Source: Conoideocrella luteorostrata (Eukaryota; Ascomycota; Sordariomycetes; Hypocreales; Clavicipitaceae). From it: a stretch of DNA of 64,000 nt. Below the pieces are notes generated by a model. The model was not told where the DNA came from and did no database searches. It saw only the letters and a list, made by a program, of their open reading frames with translations. Positions within the stretch are counted from its first letter, which is position 1; each line of letters starts with the position of its first letter. Below are positions 60,238 to 64,000 of the stretch, one piece after another. The stretch spans positions 1 through 64,000 of the forward strand of contig JASWJB010000253.1 of assembly GCA_032433595.1 (NCBI GenBank), written 5' to 3'. A program made the position numbers and the translations under genes.

Positions 60238-60289
60238 GCATTTGCCTCGAGCATTTGCCTCGAGCATTTGCCTCGAGCAGCTGCCTCGT
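60238..60289. repeat. 13-bp tandem repeat, about four copies
   Basis: Three perfect GCATTTGCCTCGA units and a fourth diverged one. Confidence 0.95.
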
Positions 60290-63272
60290 TCACCTTCCTT
60301 CCCCCGTTCCGCCTGTTTCTACTGAATCACGGGTGCCATGCTACAAAACATCTAAACACTTTTGATTGCAGTCTGTCGCCTTACATTCGTCGCAAGATAG
60401 ATGTATGGATGTCATTGTCAAATTGGCGCAACTCGGCGTTTATCGCTTCATCACGACATGGAATGGAGCAAGGAATTTATGCAGAACATGCGACCAGCAA
60501 AGCATAATATGACACACAGCACCATGTTCAGTACAACGCTCTCTTCCACCCCTTTTACTAAGCCCAGAATGAACTCCCGTGGGTCCTCTCTTATGAAATA
60601 CAGTGTACAGACTCATCTTTACGAGCTAATGATGTTTCTTGTTTCGAGTGTCAAGGCATGACATCCGTACAACGACATGAACACAGGGTAGGCAACACCA
60701 CCACCCGTTATGACAAGGCCATATGGGCGGCGAGACTACGACACGGCCGTCCATGGCGAGTTCCGAGTGACACGCCGCAAGTACCGGAATGGACAAGGGC
60801 TGGGGACAAGAGTCTGGATGTGGGCAGTTATCATAGCGGCCGCCTGGGCAATTTGCCAAGAAGAATTATCGGTCATGGTTATGTATACCATACCGTGCAG
60901 CAGTGGACCTGGAAAGGCTTGCTCAGTGTGGAGTAGCTTCCCGGTGTTGGGCGCCACGGGCACCAACGTGGTCATTGCTTCGTTCCTGAAAATTACTGTA
61001 TTGCAAGAGCCCGTTGACCAGGCTCTACTATTTGGTCTAGTTGTGATGCCTTGGTCAGGCAAAAGGGGAGTCAGGTGGTGTTGTTACCCAAAACAAGAAA
61101 TGAGGAAGGAAATCAAAGAAGAAGCAAAAAAGAAAAAAGGAAAAGGCGCAGAGGTCGCCATGATTCATCTTTCTACTTAGTATGAGGCACTTTCTGGAGA
61201 TATTTGTTTGGCGGCGGCTGAGCCTTTGCAGGGAATAAGACCGCAAGTCGCACGGAGTCATAAACCGGAGGAGATTCGCAAGCATGCAGCCACAAGCAAT
61301 AAACTGACCATTGGCCTTGATTGACCTTGATAGGCCCAAAATAAGCGAAAACCCTATTTGAGAGGCCCTGTTCCAATGTTTGCAGGTACATACTCCACAG
61401 TTGCGCGTAGCAACTATTTACTTGCATCCTTGGACTCAAGCTAGCGCTTCTAATAAACCCCTTCTGAAGCCTCACCCGCAACGCCAATTGTCAATCTAAT
61501 TCGTCAACATGCGCTGTCAATGCAGGGTTGTCGCTATTTCCATACATCACGGTCCAGCCCAGCGCTAACAGCAACCGTGAAATCATGGAACTTACCGGAC
61601 AAACAGCAACACCAGCTGCTGACAATACAGAGCAGTAGTTAAGTACCTCGCACTCCGTACGGGGCACAGGAGTACAAAATAAATGGTTACCTCGTTGCTG
61701 TCGAACTTAGTTCTGCTACCGGTACGAGTAGAGCCGTATTTCTCCATCAAAACGGTCGTCCCCACTACCTACCTGTTTGCTAGCAACTCTACTCTTTAAG
61801 TGTTGAAGCTATGCTTGTCAATAACCAACTAATGCCACAGAAACACAAGATCGATTCGTGGGGAACGCTCCGGTGGGAAATCATGCATCATGTGACCAGG
61901 CCCATGTAAATATTGCCAACTTTGGTGGTCCAATATTTGCAGCGTGGACCCAGAAAGCCGGTATGCCCGGACCCCCAGTCCCCAGTCAGTCAGTCAGTCA
62001 CCGCCATGAGGCTCCAGAAGCGGCCATGGCAAGGCAGCGGTCGCCCAAAAGGGGGCAAGTGGTGCCTGAAAGAGGCGTTTTAAGCTGCCGCCACAAATGA
62101 ACAATGGCGTGCGATGTGTGCTGTGCGTGCTGGGTGGACTTGCTCCGACAGGCGCATGGATGTCTTGGGACCCTCGCAGCTTACGGCGTGGCTTGGGGCT
62201 GGCGGCGTTCCAACGTCAAGCTCGAGGTGCTCTGGACGCTGTTCTCTCTCTCTGCACCCTTTCGGTGGGACGAGCAGCTAGTTAGGTACTGAGCAGTTGC
62301 GGAGTACTCCGTAGTTACTCCGTAGTTAGTTAGTCCTCAGCCCTAAAATGAGCAACTGGTGTGGCGGCTGCGAGGTGCCTTTGAAAACATCTGCAGGACA
62401 TGGCCGGGCATACGTAATGAGCGTGACTTGCAGCGGCAAGCCTGTGATGCATCATTTGTCTTACCGCCATCCGTCGAGAGTGATGCATTGTATTCCCTAG
62501 CGGCAGCTGCAGTGTTCCAATTGTGCTTGCTCGGAGCTGTGCGAGCTCTACCTACAGACTCCTTGACCGGTATAGCATTGCCTACTCCGCACTCGGGATA
62601 GCATCAGCGCAGCATGTAGTTACTGCACCTACCTCCTAGTTACCACGACGCAGCAATCCCCGAAGCAATGATGCAAGCACTCCGCACAACTGCAAACAAA
62701 CACACATCGCTCAGCCAAGGGTCCTTCTCCCTAGATGGAAATGGCCCACGTCAACAACAATAGCCTTCATCTCCACCGGCCCGGGGGGGAGGACCTGAGC
62801 CAGATTCTAGCCCTGACTTGCTGGCTCCGCACGATCCGCAATCCAACATGGATACCATAACCACCGTCAAATACGTTCTGGGCCACGACTTCTCTTATTA
62901 CCAAACAGAGCTCTATTGGTCCCTCTTCCAGACTCTACTAGTAGTCATGAGCAGGCATGGCCCGGGGGAGCTAACCTCCGCCTCTTTCAATATATTGGGT
63001 TGTCGTGGCGCTGGCGGAGCTTCACCCACGATCTTGTTTCTGTGTAGACGGACGACAAGCCAGGATCAGCCGCACCGAGATGACGGGTTTGTGAGTCGTG
63101 GGCAGAGCGTTCTCGATCAAACTGGAGAATCCTCATCTTGCGTTTGGCGCGGTATTAGTCTGCTTGTCATGGGCGGCGTACGAGGCTGGCTGGCAGACTG
63201 GCTGGCGGGACTGAAAACACCATGCCATACCATGCCCAGTAACTAGTCCTGGCTAGAGTGAAATGTTTTGCA

Positions 63273-63278
63273 TATAAA
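63273..63278 (+). promoter_or_regulatory. TATA box of the secreted-protein gene
   Basis: TATAAA, 107 bp upstream of the ATG at 63380. Confidence 0.5.
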
Positions 63279-63379
63279 GAATACAATGCCCAGTCTCCAG
63301 ATGAAGTCGATTTATTGCTGCTGCTAATCCATCGCCAGAACATCTTCTCAACAGTGTTTCCCCTCCCGGTCTCGTCAAC

Positions 63380-64000
63380 ATGCAAGCCAAACTCATTGCT
63401 CTCTTCGCCGCCCACGCTGCTGCCGTGGCTGTCCCTTCCAACATCCCGTCTCCCTTCGCTGACGACGACCCCACGCCATGGCCTCCCGCAGAGGCGGAGG
63501 CTCGCAGCATCAAGCAGATGATGGCTGCTCGAGCGGATCCCGCCGCGCCTGTTTGCAATGCCGACAACTGTCTCCGTAATCTTCGCGACAAGCGATACAG
63601 CGCCAGTGCCAGCGATTTCTGCTCTATTTGGATCCAGAGCACCATTACCAACACCGTGTATGCTGTTGCGACTGATCGCCAGACTGTCACGCAGACTCCC
63701 GTCCCGGTTACTGCCACCGCCAAGGCTACTGTGTATGTATCCTTCAGCGTCTTATTTCCAACCACATACACACATGCAAGCTATTTGTTTCACGTCAGAG
63801 AAGAGGGAGAGACAGAGCAACAACAGAGACAGACATAATATGCTAACATTTCACGTAGTGACTACACCTATGTCACCGGCACCGAAACCGTGACCAAGTA
63901 CACCACCATCGCCGATCCTCGCTATGCGAAGCGTCAAGAAAACATCTATCCTGCTTGGTTGTCGACGTCCTACCCTGCTTCTCGCGTTAGCAGTGCCTGC
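63380..64000 (+). CDS. Small secreted fungal protein, 3' end outside the window
   Basis: Exon 1 is 63380-63732; an intron of 126 nt (GTATGT...TAG) leads to exon 2 from 63859, which is still open at the window end. Residues 1-18 are a signal peptide. After a Pro/Ala-rich pro-region (19-50) comes VCNADNCLRNLRDKRYSASA with a Cys about 20 residues on (SDFC), a CxxxxC...C arrangement recurrent in secreted proteins of Sordariomycetes. A Thr/Val-rich segment (TVTQTPVPVTATAKATV, then TYVTGTETVTKYTT) follows, probably O-glycosylated, and then an RYAKRQENIYP region with a KR processing site. The function is unknown. Because the 3' part is missing, a C-terminal anchor or further domain cannot be judged. 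Confidence 0.75.

Larger units (their letters stand above)
59525..63379. other. Gene-free interval with tandem and dispersed repeats
   Basis: Contains (GTGGATT)4 at 59663-59694, a degenerate repeat at 60019-60078 that resembles 43619-43890, a 13-bp tandem repeat at 60238-60289, and two exact TACTCCGTA words (62305, 62316). No open frame with family similarity. A TATAAA at 63273 belongs to the gene at 63380. Confidence 0.6.

Noticed and set aside
3579..62942. ACTAGTA as a second dispersed word
   Set aside because: About nine copies seen, close to the roughly eight expected for a 7-mer on both strands in 64 kb.

Overview
This window is chromosomal DNA of a filamentous ascomycete, probably a sordariomycete of the order Hypocreales. 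The genes have short (about 50-130 bp) GT-AG introns with fungal-type branch sites. The proteins are typical of moulds: an HsbA/Mp1-type wall protein, Rho3, a CRH-type GH16 enzyme, a hyphal GT2 glycosyltransferase, the methylcitrate-cycle enzymes and a LaeA-like methyltransferase. I found no virus, prophage, CRISPR array, intact transposon or rRNA gene. The species and family are inferred from protein style alone.

Layout. Positions 1-8989 hold no gene I can support. 8990-17589 carries a GPI-type cell-wall protein, a four-exon GDP-mannose transporter, a broken BTB/POZ gene, the mitochondrial ribosomal protein uS14m (MRP2, three exons) and the splicing factor CWC25. 20073-25000 carries the five-exon GTPase Rho3, a 10-N assembly gap, a small coiled-coil protein and a GNAT acetyltransferase. 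25887-28461 is a three-exon GT2 glycosyltransferase, followed by 6 kb without genes. 34712-42068 carries a GH12-like glucanase with an N-terminal membrane segment, a secreted protein built from about seven 20-residue repeats, a decayed Cys-rich gene and a GH16 CRH transglycosylase. 44045-48221 holds an amino-acid permease and an F-box protein. 48728-58158 holds 2-methylcitrate synthase and 2-methylisocitrate lyase transcribed head to head, a short-chain dehydrogenase and a glutamine-synthetase-family enzyme. 58463-59524 is a LaeA-like methyltransferase. 59525-63379 is gene-free. A small secreted protein starts at 63380 and runs off the window.

How the genes fit together. Two themes recur. One is cell-wall building and remodelling: the GDP-mannose transporter feeding mannan synthesis, Rho3 for polarised growth, GT2, CRH, GH12 and the HsbA protein. 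The other is propionyl-CoA detoxification: methylcitrate synthase and methylisocitrate lyase share one promoter, which has a palindromic CCAAT box near its centre.

The most unusual signal is not a gene. The 9-mer TACGGAGTA/TACTCCGTA occurs at 26 sites that I located by eye, where about 0.5 is expected by chance. All 26 lie between genes and none lies in a called exon or intron. Some are fused into 2-unit tandems or a perfect 16-bp palindrome. I know of no described element that this matches.
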